Shown: positions 53,147-61,106, counted from the stretch's first letter. The stretch is 64,000 bases of DNA from Bacteroidales bacterium (GCA_017400135.1 JAFPVJ010000019.1:62001-126000), one strand, 5' to 3'. Program-made: numbers and translations. Notes: a model not told the origin generated them from the sequence alone.

Positions 53147-54394
53147 ATGAAACGTTTCCTTACCCTGGCCCTGCTGCTCGCAGCGGCCCTTCCGTCTTTC
53201 GCGGCGCCGATGAAGGCCCGCGTGATCCAGCCCCTGTTCGGCCAGGACCGGGCCGCCCTGGACAAGAGTTACGAATGGACGCTGCGCGAACTGCAGCGTT
53301 GCAACAAGAGCCTCGACATCGTCGTCCTGCCCGAATTCAGCGAGGTGCCGGGCGCCACGCCCCAGCCGGAGGATTTCCTCAAGATCGCGCGCGAATACGG
53401 TCCTGCGCTGCTGAAGGAATGCTCCGAGACGGCCCGGCGCTGCTCGACCCTGGTGTTCTGCGGGGCGATCGACACGGAGTGCGAGGTCCCGCGCAACGCG
53501 ACCTTCGTCTACGGGCGCGACGGCGAATTGATCGGCAAATACTACAAGGAGCACCTGACCGCCGGCGAATGGAAAAAATACGGCCTGGACAAGTCCTACA
53601 CCGAGGAATGGACCAAGCCCCTGATGATGGACATCGAGGGCGTGCGCTACGCCTTCCTGACCTGCTACGACTTCTATTTCTATGAGAATTATTCCAACAT
53701 CGCGCGCTGGAAGCCGGACGTGATCATCGGCTGTTCCCATCAGCGCAGCGACACCTTCCGGGCCCTGGACATCATCAACACCTTCTGCGCCTACAACACC
53801 GGCGCCTACCTGGTCCGGGCTTCCGTCTCCATGGGCCGGCGCAGCAAACTCGGCGGCTGCTCCTGCGTGGTCGCCCCGACGGGCAAGATCCTGGGCAAGC
53901 TCCGCTCGCAGGTCCGCCATCTGGATGTGAAGTTCGATCCGAAGGCCAAATACCTCAAGCCCGCGGGCTACGGCAATCCGCCGGCAATGCATTCGGAGTA
54001 CATCGAGATTGGCCGCCGTCCCTGGAAGTACCGCCCGGGCGGCAGCGCCATCTGCCCGCCGCTGGCCGAAATGCCCGCGGAGCGGAATTACTTCTTCAGC
54101 AATGACTTGGGAGCCCTGGGCGCCGCCGTGGCGACGGGGGCGCAGGAGATCGGATTCTCCCTAACCGCCGGAGACTGGGCCCCGACGCTGGAGGGGATCC
54201 TGCGCAAGCTTTCCTGCCACGCCGTCATGGACATCCATCTGGATGGTGAAGGTTGGGATGAGGAGGCCCTGAAGGGAGTCGCCGGACTATTGTTCGACTA
54301 CGACGCCATGGCCCACGCCCGCTTTACCGTCTCCGACCCCGCCCTCCGCGAGCGCCTCGCCGCCCTCGCCCCCGACATTCCCTGCGGGGAATAG
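53147..54394 (+). CDS. Exported nitrilase-superfamily (C-N hydrolase) protein with C-terminal extension
   Basis: 415 residues with a signal peptide (residues 1-20, ending FAA). The Glu-Lys-Cys triad is visible as IVVLPEFSE (Glu63), IGKYYKEHL (Lys134) and LTCYDFYF (Cys173). The nitrilase domain ends near residue 290. The last about 110 residues (GALGAAVATGAQEIG, EGILRKLSCHAVMDI, DYDAMAHARFTVSDPALRER) are an extra alpha/beta segment I do not recognise. Nitrilase-type enzymes hydrolyse amides or nitriles; a periplasmic place is unusual. One base after the symporter gene, which suggests uptake of the released amine or acid (inference). Confidence 0.85.
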   Translation: MKRFLTLALLLAAALPSFAAPMKARVIQPLFGQDRAALDKSYEWTLRELQRCNKSLDIVVLPEFSEVPGATPQPEDFLKIAREYGPALLKECSETARRCSTLVFCGAIDTECEVPRNATFVYGRDGELIGKYYKEHLTAGEWKKYGLDKSYTEEWTKPLMMDIEGVRYAFLTCYDFYFYENYSNIARWKPDVIIGCSHQRSDTFRALDIINTFCAYNTGAYLVRASVSMGRRSKLGGCSCVVAPTGKILGKLRSQVRHLDVKFDPKAKYLKPAGYGNPPAMHSEYIEIGRRPWKYRPGGSAICPPLAEMPAERNYFFSNDLGALGAAVATGAQEIGFSLTAGDWAPTLEGILRKLSCHAVMDIHLDGEGWDEEALKGVAGLLFDYDAMAHARFTVSDPALRERLAALAPDIPCGE

Positions 54395-54411
54395 ATTTGA
54401 AGAGAGAAAAA

Positions 54412-54753
54412 ATGGCAGAGATCAACGTTTATCAGCAATATTTTGCGGCAGAGGGGAGCTTTGGCGGCGTCGAACGCCACGGAGCTTCCGTCCTGCTGAT
54501 TTCCAATTCGGAGGCGGGGCAGATCCGCTATGAGGCGGCCGTCAGTTTCTTTCCGCACAAGGATCAGGAAGATTTCGCCGTCTCGTACGACGCGTTTTTC
54601 AGCAAGGTGCTGTACGAGGCCGCCGGCCGCCGATCCAAGAAGCGCGAAGAACTGTTGCTGAACGGGCTTCGCCAGGAAGTGGATGCTCTCGCTGAGGAGG
54701 CCGGCGCCATTGTCTTTTGGGGCCAGCCTCTCACCGAAGCCCGTCGCGGCTGA
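54412..54753 (+). CDS. Small hypothetical protein
   Basis: 113 residues, soluble, no signal peptide. The first half looks like a beta-strand-rich domain (ASVLLISNSEAGQIRYEAAVSFFPH) and the second like two helices (EELLLNGLRQEVDALAEEAGAI). No family recognised. ATG 54412 is preferred to a TTG five codons upstream. It lies 17 bp after the nitrilase-family gene, and its last 23 bases overlap the end of the convergent radical SAM gene. Confidence 0.6.
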   Translation: MAEINVYQQYFAAEGSFGGVERHGASVLLISNSEAGQIRYEAAVSFFPHKDQEDFAVSYDAFFSKVLYEAAGRRSKKREELLLNGLRQEVDALAEEAGAIVFWGQPLTEARRG

Positions 54754-55801
54754 GTTGCGCGTAATGACACTGTAGAAGGTAAGGAGCGTCGGAGCCGTGC
54801 CAGTTATGCATACCGCCCCCGAGGCAGTTCTTCCATTGCCGGCAGCTCTTGCAGGGGTCTGAGCGGCGGGCCCAGTCGTGGCAGCGGAAGGGCTGGAAGC
54901 GGTGTTCCCAGACTTCGTACAGATTGTCCTCGTAGATGTTGCCCTGAGAGAAGCGGTCGCGGTCGATGTTGGGACAGGCGCAGATGCGTCCGTCGATCAG
55001 GACGGAGGCAATGTTGACGCCGGCGCGGCAGAAGAAGCGGTTGTCCCGGACCTTCTCTTCGTAGGGACCCAGGAAATCCTCGCAGCTGAATGTAACCTTC
55101 ATCGGGCCACCCTCTTTGCGCTTCGAGGCGATGAATTCCATCAGCGCACGCAGCTGCCCGGGGTCCAGGCGCATGTCAGGATCCTGTACCGCGCGCCCGA
55201 TCGGGATGATGGTGAACAGGCGCCATTGCTTCACGCCCAGGCCTTCCAAAACGCGGTGGATTTCAGGGAGTTCGGAGAAATTGCGCCGGTTCACGCAGGT
55301 CACGACGTCGGACGTGAGCCGCGGCTCCTGGGAACAGAGACCGATGGCGCGCAGTGCCCGCTCGTAACTGCCGGGCCGCCCCCGCATCCAGTCGTGGGAC
55401 TCCTGCAGGCCGTCCAGGCTGATGGTCAGGGCGTCCAGACCCGCGCGCAGCAGCCGTTCCTGCATCGCTTCATCGTAGAACCAGCCGTTGGAAACGAGGC
55501 CCCAGTTCAGTCCCCGCTCCCGGAAAGCCCGTCCCGCCGCGTCGAGGTCAGGACGCAGGAGCGGCTCCCCGCCGGTCAGCACGACGACGAAATCCTTCGG
55601 GCGCTTGCCGGCCGGGATGGTGTCCAGGGCTGCAAGGAAGTCCTCCAAGGGCATGTCCTGCTCCCGTTTCGCCATGCCGCAGTCGCTGCCACAGTGGCGG
55701 CAGTGAAGGTTGCAACGGGTCGTGCATTCCCAGAACAGATAACTCAGTTCGTGGACGCGGATCTCGTTGTCGCGGAACAGACGGTAGAGGAAAGGATTCA
55801 C
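54731..55801 (-). CDS. Radical SAM/SPASM enzyme of the rSAM/lipoprotein system
   Basis: 356 residues. The radical SAM motif TRCNLHCRHC puts the cluster cysteines at 30, 34 and 37 (CX3CX2C), with extra Cys26 and Cys41. VVVLTGGEPLLR, VSNGWF and ISLDGLQESHDWMRG follow. A SPASM domain at about 265-350 has seven or more Cys (FFCRAGVNI, ICACPNI, GNIYEDNLYEVW, SCRQWKNCLGGG) for auxiliary 4Fe-4S clusters. It matches, by layout and partner, the TIGR04133-type enzymes encoded next to a small lipoprotein in Bacteroidetes. The chemistry is unknown; modification of the lipoprotein is the standing guess. GTG 55801 (MNPFLYRLF) is the best start, about 16 bases below a -7 box. Confidence 0.88.
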   Translation of the reverse strand: MNPFLYRLFRDNEIRVHELSYLFWECTTRCNLHCRHCGSDCGMAKREQDMPLEDFLAALDTIPAGKRPKDFVVVLTGGEPLLRPDLDAAGRAFRERGLNWGLVSNGWFYDEAMQERLLRAGLDALTISLDGLQESHDWMRGRPGSYERALRAIGLCSQEPRLTSDVVTCVNRRNFSELPEIHRVLEGLGVKQWRLFTIIPIGRAVQDPDMRLDPGQLRALMEFIASKRKEGGPMKVTFSCEDFLGPYEEKVRDNRFFCRAGVNIASVLIDGRICACPNIDRDRFSQGNIYEDNLYEVWEHRFQPFRCHDWARRSDPCKSCRQWKNCLGGGMHNWHGSDAPYLLQCHYAQLSRDGLR

Positions 55802-55813
55802 GGGCGCATGCTT

Positions 55814-55844
55814 TTTGCAAAGATAGGGATAATTCGTAACTTCG
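55814..55844 (+). promoter_or_regulatory. Promoter of the rSAM-associated lipoprotein gene
   Basis: TTTG (55814-55817), 19 bp, TAACTTCG (55837-55844): one mismatch to TAnnTTTG. The ATG lies 5 bases further, so the transcript should be leaderless or nearly so. Confidence 0.6.
55818..55825 (-). promoter_or_regulatory. -7 box of the radical SAM gene
   Basis: TATCTTTG on the minus strand. It directly abuts the TTTG -33 element of the opposing lipoprotein promoter, so the two polymerases cannot bind at the same time. Confidence 0.6.
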
Positions 55845-55849
55845 CAGAT

Positions 55850-56233
55850 ATGAAGTGGCTTCACAACTTGCTGAAAGGGGCCTCGCTGACGACCGCCCTT
55901 TTCATCTTTCAGGCCTGCTATGGCGTGCCTCAGCCGGCGCTGTATGGGGAAAACGGGATCGCTCCGATGTCCTTCTCCCTGGTCTCCCGGACAACCGGGG
56001 AACCCTTGCAGGGAATCCAGATCAAGGCAAGCGCCCTTTCCCCGTCCAATTATTCGGATCTCGGGGTTACCGGCGAGGACGGCCGCTGCCGCGTCCAGAT
56101 ACCCTATTACCGGAACCAGAAGGGCCCCTTCCTCCATTTCGAAGATCCCGAAGGCCGTGTGGCAGCGAAAGACACGACGCTGGCTGACCTGCGCGACCGG
56201 GAGATTCTCATCCAGATGATTCCGCAGGAATGA
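55850..56233 (+). CDS. Radical SAM-associated putative lipoprotein
   Basis: 127 residues. The signal ends in FIFQACYG, giving a lipid Cys followed by YG, and CYGVPQPALYGENG is the Cys-Tyr-Gly-x-Pro-type start of the TIGR04134 family that always accompanies a TIGR04133 radical SAM enzyme. A carboxypeptidase-regulatory-like fold follows (EPLQGIQIKA, GVTGEDGRCRVQIPYY). It is expected at the periplasmic or outer surface. What is modified and when is unknown. The start is divergent from the radical SAM gene with 48 bp between, and its stop overlaps the next gene by 4 bases (ATGA). Confidence 0.85.
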   Translation: MKWLHNLLKGASLTTALFIFQACYGVPQPALYGENGIAPMSFSLVSRTTGEPLQGIQIKASALSPSNYSDLGVTGEDGRCRVQIPYYRNQKGPFLHFEDPEGRVAAKDTTLADLRDREILIQMIPQE

Positions 56234-56889
56234 AGACACGTCTCCTTTCCCTGATCCTCTTCCTGTGCGCGGCCCTTTCCGCATACGCCCAGGACGCATC
56301 TGAGCCGACAAGGGTCAGGCTAAGCCGGAACATGCCCTGGCAAAAGAGTTTCTCCCTGGAGATCGGTACGGGCCTGCCTCCGATCCATGCGCTGATGTTC
56401 CCTTCCTACGCTGACGAGAAGGCCTTGGCCCAGAAAGGCCAGCAGGCCGACAATCAGCAAGTCTTTTCCCCGGTCCTGAGCCTTTCCGGAGTCTGGCGGA
56501 CCGGAGAATTCACGGAATGGGTGCTGACGGGGGGCGTCTCCTGCTGCTACTACGACCTGAAGCAATACGGTACCTTCGGGATTGATCCCAACGGGAATCC
56601 CCGCTACAATCTCAATGAATCCAGGTATATCGGCCGGGCGAGGACCGACTTGAGCCCGACCCTGACGCTGCGCTACCGCCATCTCTGGAATCCCTGGAAC
56701 GCGGTCGTCGTGTATTATGAGCTCGGTCTCGGCATCGGAGATTTCTCCAATCTACTCGATGCGCCAGTTCTCCCTGCCTGGACACCGATTGGATTCCGCT
56801 ATGGCGGTGACCATTTTTATGTCTGGGTGGAAAACACCTACAGTCCCATCGCCACGCTGGTCCACGGAGGCCTGGGCTGGCGCTTCTGA
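56230..56889 (+). CDS. Small outer-membrane barrel protein, third gene of the rSAM/lipoprotein locus
   Basis: 219 residues with a signal peptide (ending LSAYAQ). The mature part has regularly spaced amphipathic strands (KSFSLEIGTGLP, FSPVLSLSGVWR, WVLTGGVSCCYYDL, SPTLTLRYRHLW, AVVVYYELGLGIG) and ends GGLGWRF with the terminal Phe expected of a BAM substrate. I take it as an eight- to ten-strand outer-membrane protein; no named family recognised. Its ATG overlaps the lipoprotein stop, so the two are coupled, which suggests that the lipoprotein acts with this barrel. Confidence 0.75.
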   Translation: MKTRLLSLILFLCAALSAYAQDASEPTRVRLSRNMPWQKSFSLEIGTGLPPIHALMFPSYADEKALAQKGQQADNQQVFSPVLSLSGVWRTGEFTEWVLTGGVSCCYYDLKQYGTFGIDPNGNPRYNLNESRYIGRARTDLSPTLTLRYRHLWNPWNAVVVYYELGLGIGDFSNLLDAPVLPAWTPIGFRYGGDHFYVWVENTYSPIATLVHGGLGWRF

Positions 56890-56934
56890 CCGATTAACCG
56901 CGGCGGGGTCCGGTGAGCGGACAATCTATAAAGA

Positions 56935-58305
56935 CTAAGGAAAGCGCGGAGCGGAATCGTACACGGACTGAAGGGTGTAGGAAGCGTTTTCCGTATACCA
57001 GCCCTTGATCAGGACATCGACGGCTTCCTTGGCGTCGGGATAATACTCACCGGTATCGTGCCGGAAATAGTAATGGTGCTCCGGGCCGGGGACTCCCCTT
57101 CCGCCGCAGTCCCAGAGGACGGCCGGAAGGCAATAGGTGCGGGCCGCCTTGGCGACATATTCCAGATAGTACAGGGAGAATGCCCAGGAACGCGCGTCCT
57201 GCTTGTCCCGCCTGGAGCAGCCGATCTCCCCGACATAGACCGGGATATTCTTGGCAATGTAGGTATCGTGCAACATCCCGAAGATCTCCCGGACATAATC
57301 CTCGTCGTATTTGGAAGCCTTGCGGCCGGCGGCTCCGGTGTGGCCCCAGTCGGAGTAAGGCAGGTAATCCTTACCGTCGGCACCCTCCTTTCCAAGCGTA
57401 TAATCGCTGGGGTCGTAGAAATGGACCGAGAGCATCAGTTTCCCGGCCGGATCGCGGGGCATCACGAGATATTTGGCATATACGGGATTGGCACAGTAGG
57501 GTGAAATGCCGAGCCAACGGGTGGCATTGTTGCCGCCGGTGGCGCGCACGGCATCCACGAAGGTCTGCTGCCATTCGTTCAGCACGTTGCACTGGAGGGT
57601 GGGATTGGCCTTGAACGCCGCGCTGTGGCCCCAGCCGCCGTCGTTGAGCTCGTTGAAGCCCTCGAACATCAGCCAGTCGCCACAGTCCTTGAAGTTATTG
57701 GCAATCTGGGTCCAGACGGCCGTGATCTCTTCCTTGATTTTCTGGTTCAGGGACGGATTGACAGAGGCATTCTTCAGGTCCTGCCAGTGCCCGTTGTCGT
57801 GGTCCTCGTCGTGGTGCGTGTCCACGATGACCGTCTTGAACCCCGCGGTGCGGGCATACCAGACCACCTCGGTGACCCGAGCCATCCATTTCGTATCGAT
57901 GGTGTATGTCGGCGCAGGACCGATCTTGCCCAGCCAGGTGACCGGAATGCGGATGGTGGTGAATCCTGCCGCCCGTACCTTGTTCAGCGCCTGCTGCGTC
58001 ACCTGGGGATTGCCCCAGACGGTCTCGGAAGGCATGAGGTAATCCTTGTCGTTGGGATCTTCCTCGTAGGCATCCAGCTGATTGCCGAGGTTCCAGCCCA
58101 GGCCCATCTCCAGGGTCCGGCGCGTCGCGACATTGTCCAGCGGGGCCGGGTCGGCAGGGCCGGAAGGATTATCCGAACCGCCCGGATTGACAGTCGGAGT
58201 CGTCGAGGGCGGCGCGATGACCATTCCCTTGCTGGTCTCTCCGCAAGCGGATACCAGGCCGCAAAACATCGCGCCGGCCAGCGCAAGCATCATAAAGTTT
58301 CTCAT
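56935..58305 (-). CDS. GH5-family glycanase lipoprotein
   Basis: 456 residues with a lipobox (GLVSAC, Cys21) and a Pro/Gly/Ser linker to residue about 60. A GH5 barrel follows: GLGWNLGNQLD, GFTTIRIPVTW, GFKTVIVDTHHDED, FEGFNELN with the acid/base Glu219, and VYVGEIGCS with the nucleophile Glu360. The GNQLD and FNE motifs are typical of beta-1,4-glucanases of the GH5_2/GH5_4 type. It hydrolyses cellulose, glucomannan or xyloglucan on the cell surface; the subfamily is not certain. It stands alone and convergent with the barrel gene; no SusC/SusD genes are nearby. Confidence 0.93.
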   Translation of the reverse strand: MRNFMMLALAGAMFCGLVSACGETSKGMVIAPPSTTPTVNPGGSDNPSGPADPAPLDNVATRRTLEMGLGWNLGNQLDAYEEDPNDKDYLMPSETVWGNPQVTQQALNKVRAAGFTTIRIPVTWLGKIGPAPTYTIDTKWMARVTEVVWYARTAGFKTVIVDTHHDEDHDNGHWQDLKNASVNPSLNQKIKEEITAVWTQIANNFKDCGDWLMFEGFNELNDGGWGHSAAFKANPTLQCNVLNEWQQTFVDAVRATGGNNATRWLGISPYCANPVYAKYLVMPRDPAGKLMLSVHFYDPSDYTLGKEGADGKDYLPYSDWGHTGAAGRKASKYDEDYVREIFGMLHDTYIAKNIPVYVGEIGCSRRDKQDARSWAFSLYYLEYVAKAARTYCLPAVLWDCGGRGVPGPEHHYYFRHDTGEYYPDAKEAVDVLIKGWYTENASYTLQSVYDSAPRFP

Positions 58306-58354
58306 ATCGTAAAATTACCAAAAGATTGTATCTTTACCAAAAAGAACACCCGCC

Positions 58355-59056
58355 ATGTCCATCAACTTCAGTCTGGGGAAAGCCCTCACCCCCGAGGTCA
58401 AGAGTCCGGAAACGATGCTGGAGCTCATCCGGACGTACCGGTTGATACCCTTTTTTCAAAATGCCATCCCGGGCTATTCCATCGAGGAGCATACCGCGCC
58501 CGAATATTGGTTCACGGAGGAGAGCCTGGGTCCCTGGGACTGGAAGATAGAGTGCATCCGCAGCGGCGAGATTGCCTACGGGAAATTCCTCTGGGGCGGG
58601 AAGGCCGCCTTCGCCACGGTGGACGTCTATCGGGAAATCATGAACTGGCGGCGTTCGCTCCCCAAATATACGCCCAAGGAGGACCAGCAGCAGGTCCTGG
58701 ATCTGATCCGGGAGCAGGGGTCCGTCTCCGTGGCGGAAGTCCGCAAGCTGCTCGGCATCAAGAAAGGCGCCGCGGACGCCCTGCTGGCCAAACTCCAGAT
58801 GCAGACCCGCGTCGTCACCGGAGACATCATCCGGGTCTATCACGGGCCCGACCTCCACTATTCAGGCTGGCAGCGGAGCAGCTTCTGCTCCCCCGACGAA
58901 CTCTTCGACGACCTGGATTTCCCCTTCCCGAGCTTCAAGCCCACGACGCTCCGCTCGGATCGGACTCCCGAACAGTCCCTGGCGTTCCTGAAAAAGACAG
59001 TCCGGGACATCTGCGGTGACGTCCCGGACCAGGTCCTTCTCAAAATGCTGGGCTGA
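58355..59056 (+). CDS. AlkZ-related winged-helix protein
   Basis: 233 residues, no signal. MLELIRTYRLIPFFQNAIPGYSIEEHT and GKFLWGGKAAFATVDVYREIMNWRR resemble the Bacteroidetes 'AlkZ-related' group, distant kin of the YcaQ/AlkZ DNA glycosylases. A winged-helix segment lies at about 112-165 (VLDLIREQGSVSVAEVRKLLGIKKGAADALLAKL). AlkZ unhooks DNA crosslinks through a QxQ motif; I do not see a convincing QxQ in the short sequence, so activity is uncertain. It has a TATCTTTA -7-like box at 58329-58336 and is convergent with the glsB-like gene. Confidence 0.65.
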   Translation: MSINFSLGKALTPEVKSPETMLELIRTYRLIPFFQNAIPGYSIEEHTAPEYWFTEESLGPWDWKIECIRSGEIAYGKFLWGGKAAFATVDVYREIMNWRRSLPKYTPKEDQQQVLDLIREQGSVSVAEVRKLLGIKKGAADALLAKLQMQTRVVTGDIIRVYHGPDLHYSGWQRSSFCSPDELFDDLDFPFPSFKPTTLRSDRTPEQSLAFLKKTVRDICGDVPDQVLLKMLG

Positions 59057-59071
59057 CAGCCCGTTGTCCAA

Positions 59072-60133
59072 TCATTTCCGGCCGGCCTTCTTGAGCAGTC
59101 GCTTGACCTTGCGGCTTCGCAGGTTCAGCCAGTGCTCGATCATCTGATTCTCTATCTCGGGAGCGTCCAAGACCACATTCTTGCGTTTTTTGGAATGGAA
59201 GAAACGAATATAGGCTCCGATGTGGCGTCTCTTCTTTTCATGATAAATGGCGTCGAAGGGAATCAGGATGGCGGTGTCTTCAATGTTGTGCATCAAGCGG
59301 TTCACCGCCGTACCGAACATCAGCATCTCGGGCGTCGCGGAAAGATAGGCCGTCACATTCGGAGGAATGTTCACACCCCGCATCCTGGCCATGGACTTGA
59401 GCAATTTGTAATCCTCTGCCACATCTTCTTTGTTCAAGACCAAATCCATCAGTTCGGGATCCGAATCCGGCAGGACTGCCTGGTCGTCCCAGGGACGGAC
59501 AAGCTCCTCCTTGTCGCCAAAATGCTTCCAGAAGAAATGGTAGATCAGATCCCGGGTGATATGGTCGAAGGAAGGGTAAACCGTAATCTTCCCGAAGAAA
59601 TAAAGCAGGTCCGGATTCTTCATGATAATCGCCACGAGGCCATCCCAGAGGTTGTCCATGGCAAAGATGGATTTCGCGCCGTTCTTGGAGCTCTGGTATT
59701 CCGGAGAAACGAAATTGCGGCCCAGCTCGATCATATACGGCAGATACTCGTCGATGAACTTCTGCGAAAAGCGGAATTGATGGGAACTGGCCAGGACGGG
59801 CTGGTCCTTCTCGTCAAACACCGCATCCGAGCCGAAGAGGAAACGATAGCCGCCGATGATGGCCTCGTTGTCCGGGTCCCAGACAATCAACTGCCGGTAG
59901 GGCTTCTCCATCATGTCATATTCATCCAGGTCGATGGCATTCCCCGTCGAACCGCCGGCTTCGCGGAAGGCCGCCTCACGCAGCCGGCCGATTTCCTTGA
60001 CGACATTGGGAGAATCCTGCCAGGTGACGACATACAGTTCGTTATGTCCCTTGTTGGTGTCTTCCAGTTTTTTGGATTTGGTCAGTTCCGCCTTGAGCAG
60101 GCCGACAGGTACGGGATCAATAATCGCTTCCAT
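59072..60133 (-). CDS. glsB: GNAT-type amino-acid N-acyltransferase, GlsB-like
   Basis: 353 residues of the Acetyltransf_5/hemolysin-like group that acylates amino acids with ACP-bound fatty acids. IGRLREAAFREAGGSTGNAIDLDEYD, QLIVWDPDNEAIIGGYRF and MIELGRNFVSPEYQSSKNGAKSIF are the family motifs. In Bacteroides the pair GlsB and GlsA makes glycine lipids: GlsB makes the N-acyl glycine (commendamide) and GlsA O-acylates it. An ornithine-lipid role is the alternative. The start is ATG 60133, 13 bp after the GlsA-like gene on the same strand. A basic tail (RKVKRLLKKAGRK) may bind membrane phospholipid. Confidence 0.82.
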   Translation of the reverse strand: MEAIIDPVPVGLLKAELTKSKKLEDTNKGHNELYVVTWQDSPNVVKEIGRLREAAFREAGGSTGNAIDLDEYDMMEKPYRQLIVWDPDNEAIIGGYRFLFGSDAVFDEKDQPVLASSHQFRFSQKFIDEYLPYMIELGRNFVSPEYQSSKNGAKSIFAMDNLWDGLVAIIMKNPDLLYFFGKITVYPSFDHITRDLIYHFFWKHFGDKEELVRPWDDQAVLPDSDPELMDLVLNKEDVAEDYKLLKSMARMRGVNIPPNVTAYLSATPEMLMFGTAVNRLMHNIEDTAILIPFDAIYHEKKRRHIGAYIRFFHSKKRKNVVLDAPEIENQMIEHWLNLRSRKVKRLLKKAGRK

Positions 60134-60146
60134 ATAATTTTGAGTG

Positions 60147-61004
60147 TCAATCGATTCCGGATGGCCAGGGATTGGAAACGATCCCCGCCATGTCGAGCAT
60201 GGCCTTATGTGCCAGATCACGCATCCGCGCCGCCTCCTCCTTCCGGGACGCCTTGAGGTCGGGAACGATCGGGTCCCCCACGTGAATGGTCAGCAGCGGT
60301 TCGTCCTTGCAGAAGAACCGGCGCCATCCGGTGCGAGGCCGGAACGTGATGACCATGGGAAGGACCGGAAGGGCATATTTATAAGCCATGTTGAAGGCGC
60401 CTATCTTGAACGGCCGGAGCGGGGCATAATGATACCAGCTGCAACTCTCCGGGAAGATGTGGATCCACTTCTTGCCCTCGTGCAGTTCATCCATCGCCTG
60501 GTCGAACTTCTTCAGTCCGCTGAAGTTTTCGGGAATGGCAACGCCGCCCACATATTTCATCTTGAACCCGTCCTTACCCTTGAAGGGTTCGGCATACATC
60601 GGAATCCAGGCCGTGCGGTAGCGCATCGCCTGCAGGACGCAGACCATATCCCAGCGGTGAACGTGATTGCAGACCGTCATCACGCCGTCGGCAAAAAGTT
60701 TCCGGTTCCGGCGGATTTTCTCACGCCCCTCTATCTTAAGTCCGAAACGGATCCGGTTCAAAGGGAAAGCGATGAACCAGACGACGAAATAGACAAAAGC
60801 GTGCAACAGCTTGAACTTAAGAGACTTGTCAAGATAGGTATACGTCCCGTCGAACTGGATGTCCTTGTTCTTCCCGCGGATGGGCGTCATTCTCTTGAAC
60901 GGATCGTCTCCGGGGAAATCGACATGCGGTTCAGGGACAAATACATCATCCCTGACCTTGAAGTTCCGGTACGCCGGACCGTATGATGAATAATCCCTGG
61001 ACAT
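60147..61004 (-). CDS. glsA: PlsC-type O-acyltransferase, GlsA-like
   Basis: 285 residues. A membrane-associated segment (LHAFVYFVVWFIAFPLNRIRF) precedes the acyltransferase motifs: NHVHRWD is the H-x4-D catalytic motif, and IPMYAEPFKG, VGGVAIPEN and FPESCSW take the roles of motifs II-IV. Together with the GlsB-like gene it should complete glycine- or ornithine-lipid synthesis (inference from the pair). ATG 61004 is only two bases after the 3' end of tRNA-Leu, so the coding message begins where the tRNA is cut off. An in-frame reading further upstream would run through the tRNA and is rejected. Confidence 0.82.
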   Translation of the reverse strand: MSRDYSSYGPAYRNFKVRDDVFVPEPHVDFPGDDPFKRMTPIRGKNKDIQFDGTYTYLDKSLKFKLLHAFVYFVVWFIAFPLNRIRFGLKIEGREKIRRNRKLFADGVMTVCNHVHRWDMVCVLQAMRYRTAWIPMYAEPFKGKDGFKMKYVGGVAIPENFSGLKKFDQAMDELHEGKKWIHIFPESCSWYHYAPLRPFKIGAFNMAYKYALPVLPMVITFRPRTGWRRFFCKDEPLLTIHVGDPIVPDLKASRKEEAARMRDLAHKAMLDMAGIVSNPWPSGID

Positions 61005-61006
61005 CG

Positions 61007-61088
61007 TGCGGATGGGGGGACTCGAACCCCCACGCCTTTCGGCACCAGATCCTAAGTCTGGGTTGTCTACCAATTCCAACACACCCGC
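61007..61088 (-). tRNA. tRNA-Leu (anticodon UAG)
   Basis: 82 nt. The acceptor stem GCGGGTG pairs with CATCCGC (one G-T), with discriminator A. The D arm contains TTGGTAGAC, the anticodon arm CCAGA-CTTAGGA-TCTGG gives UAG, a 10-14-base variable arm is present, and the T arm is GGGGGTTCGAGTCCCCC. CCA is not encoded. UAG reads the CUN family. It is followed after 2 bases by the glsA-like ATG, an unusually tight arrangement. Confidence 0.95.
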
Positions 61089-61098
61089 GAAGTGAAGG

Positions 61099-61106
61099 CA
61101 AAGATA
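61099..61106 (-). promoter_or_regulatory. -7 box of tRNA-Leu and the gls genes
   Basis: TATCTTTG on the minus strand, 10 bases upstream of the mature tRNA 5' end. No TTTG at the expected -33 distance was found. No other promoter is visible before the gls-like genes. Confidence 0.55.

Noticed and set aside
54731-55801. The radical SAM enzyme as an anaerobic sulfatase-maturating enzyme
   Set aside because: It is divergent from a CYG-P-type lipoprotein, the hallmark of the rSAM/lipoprotein system, and is 33 kb from the sulfatase gene.
56890-56934. Short hairpin GTCCG/CGGAC between the barrel gene and GH5 as a terminator
   Set aside because: Only a 5-bp stem and no T-run on either side.
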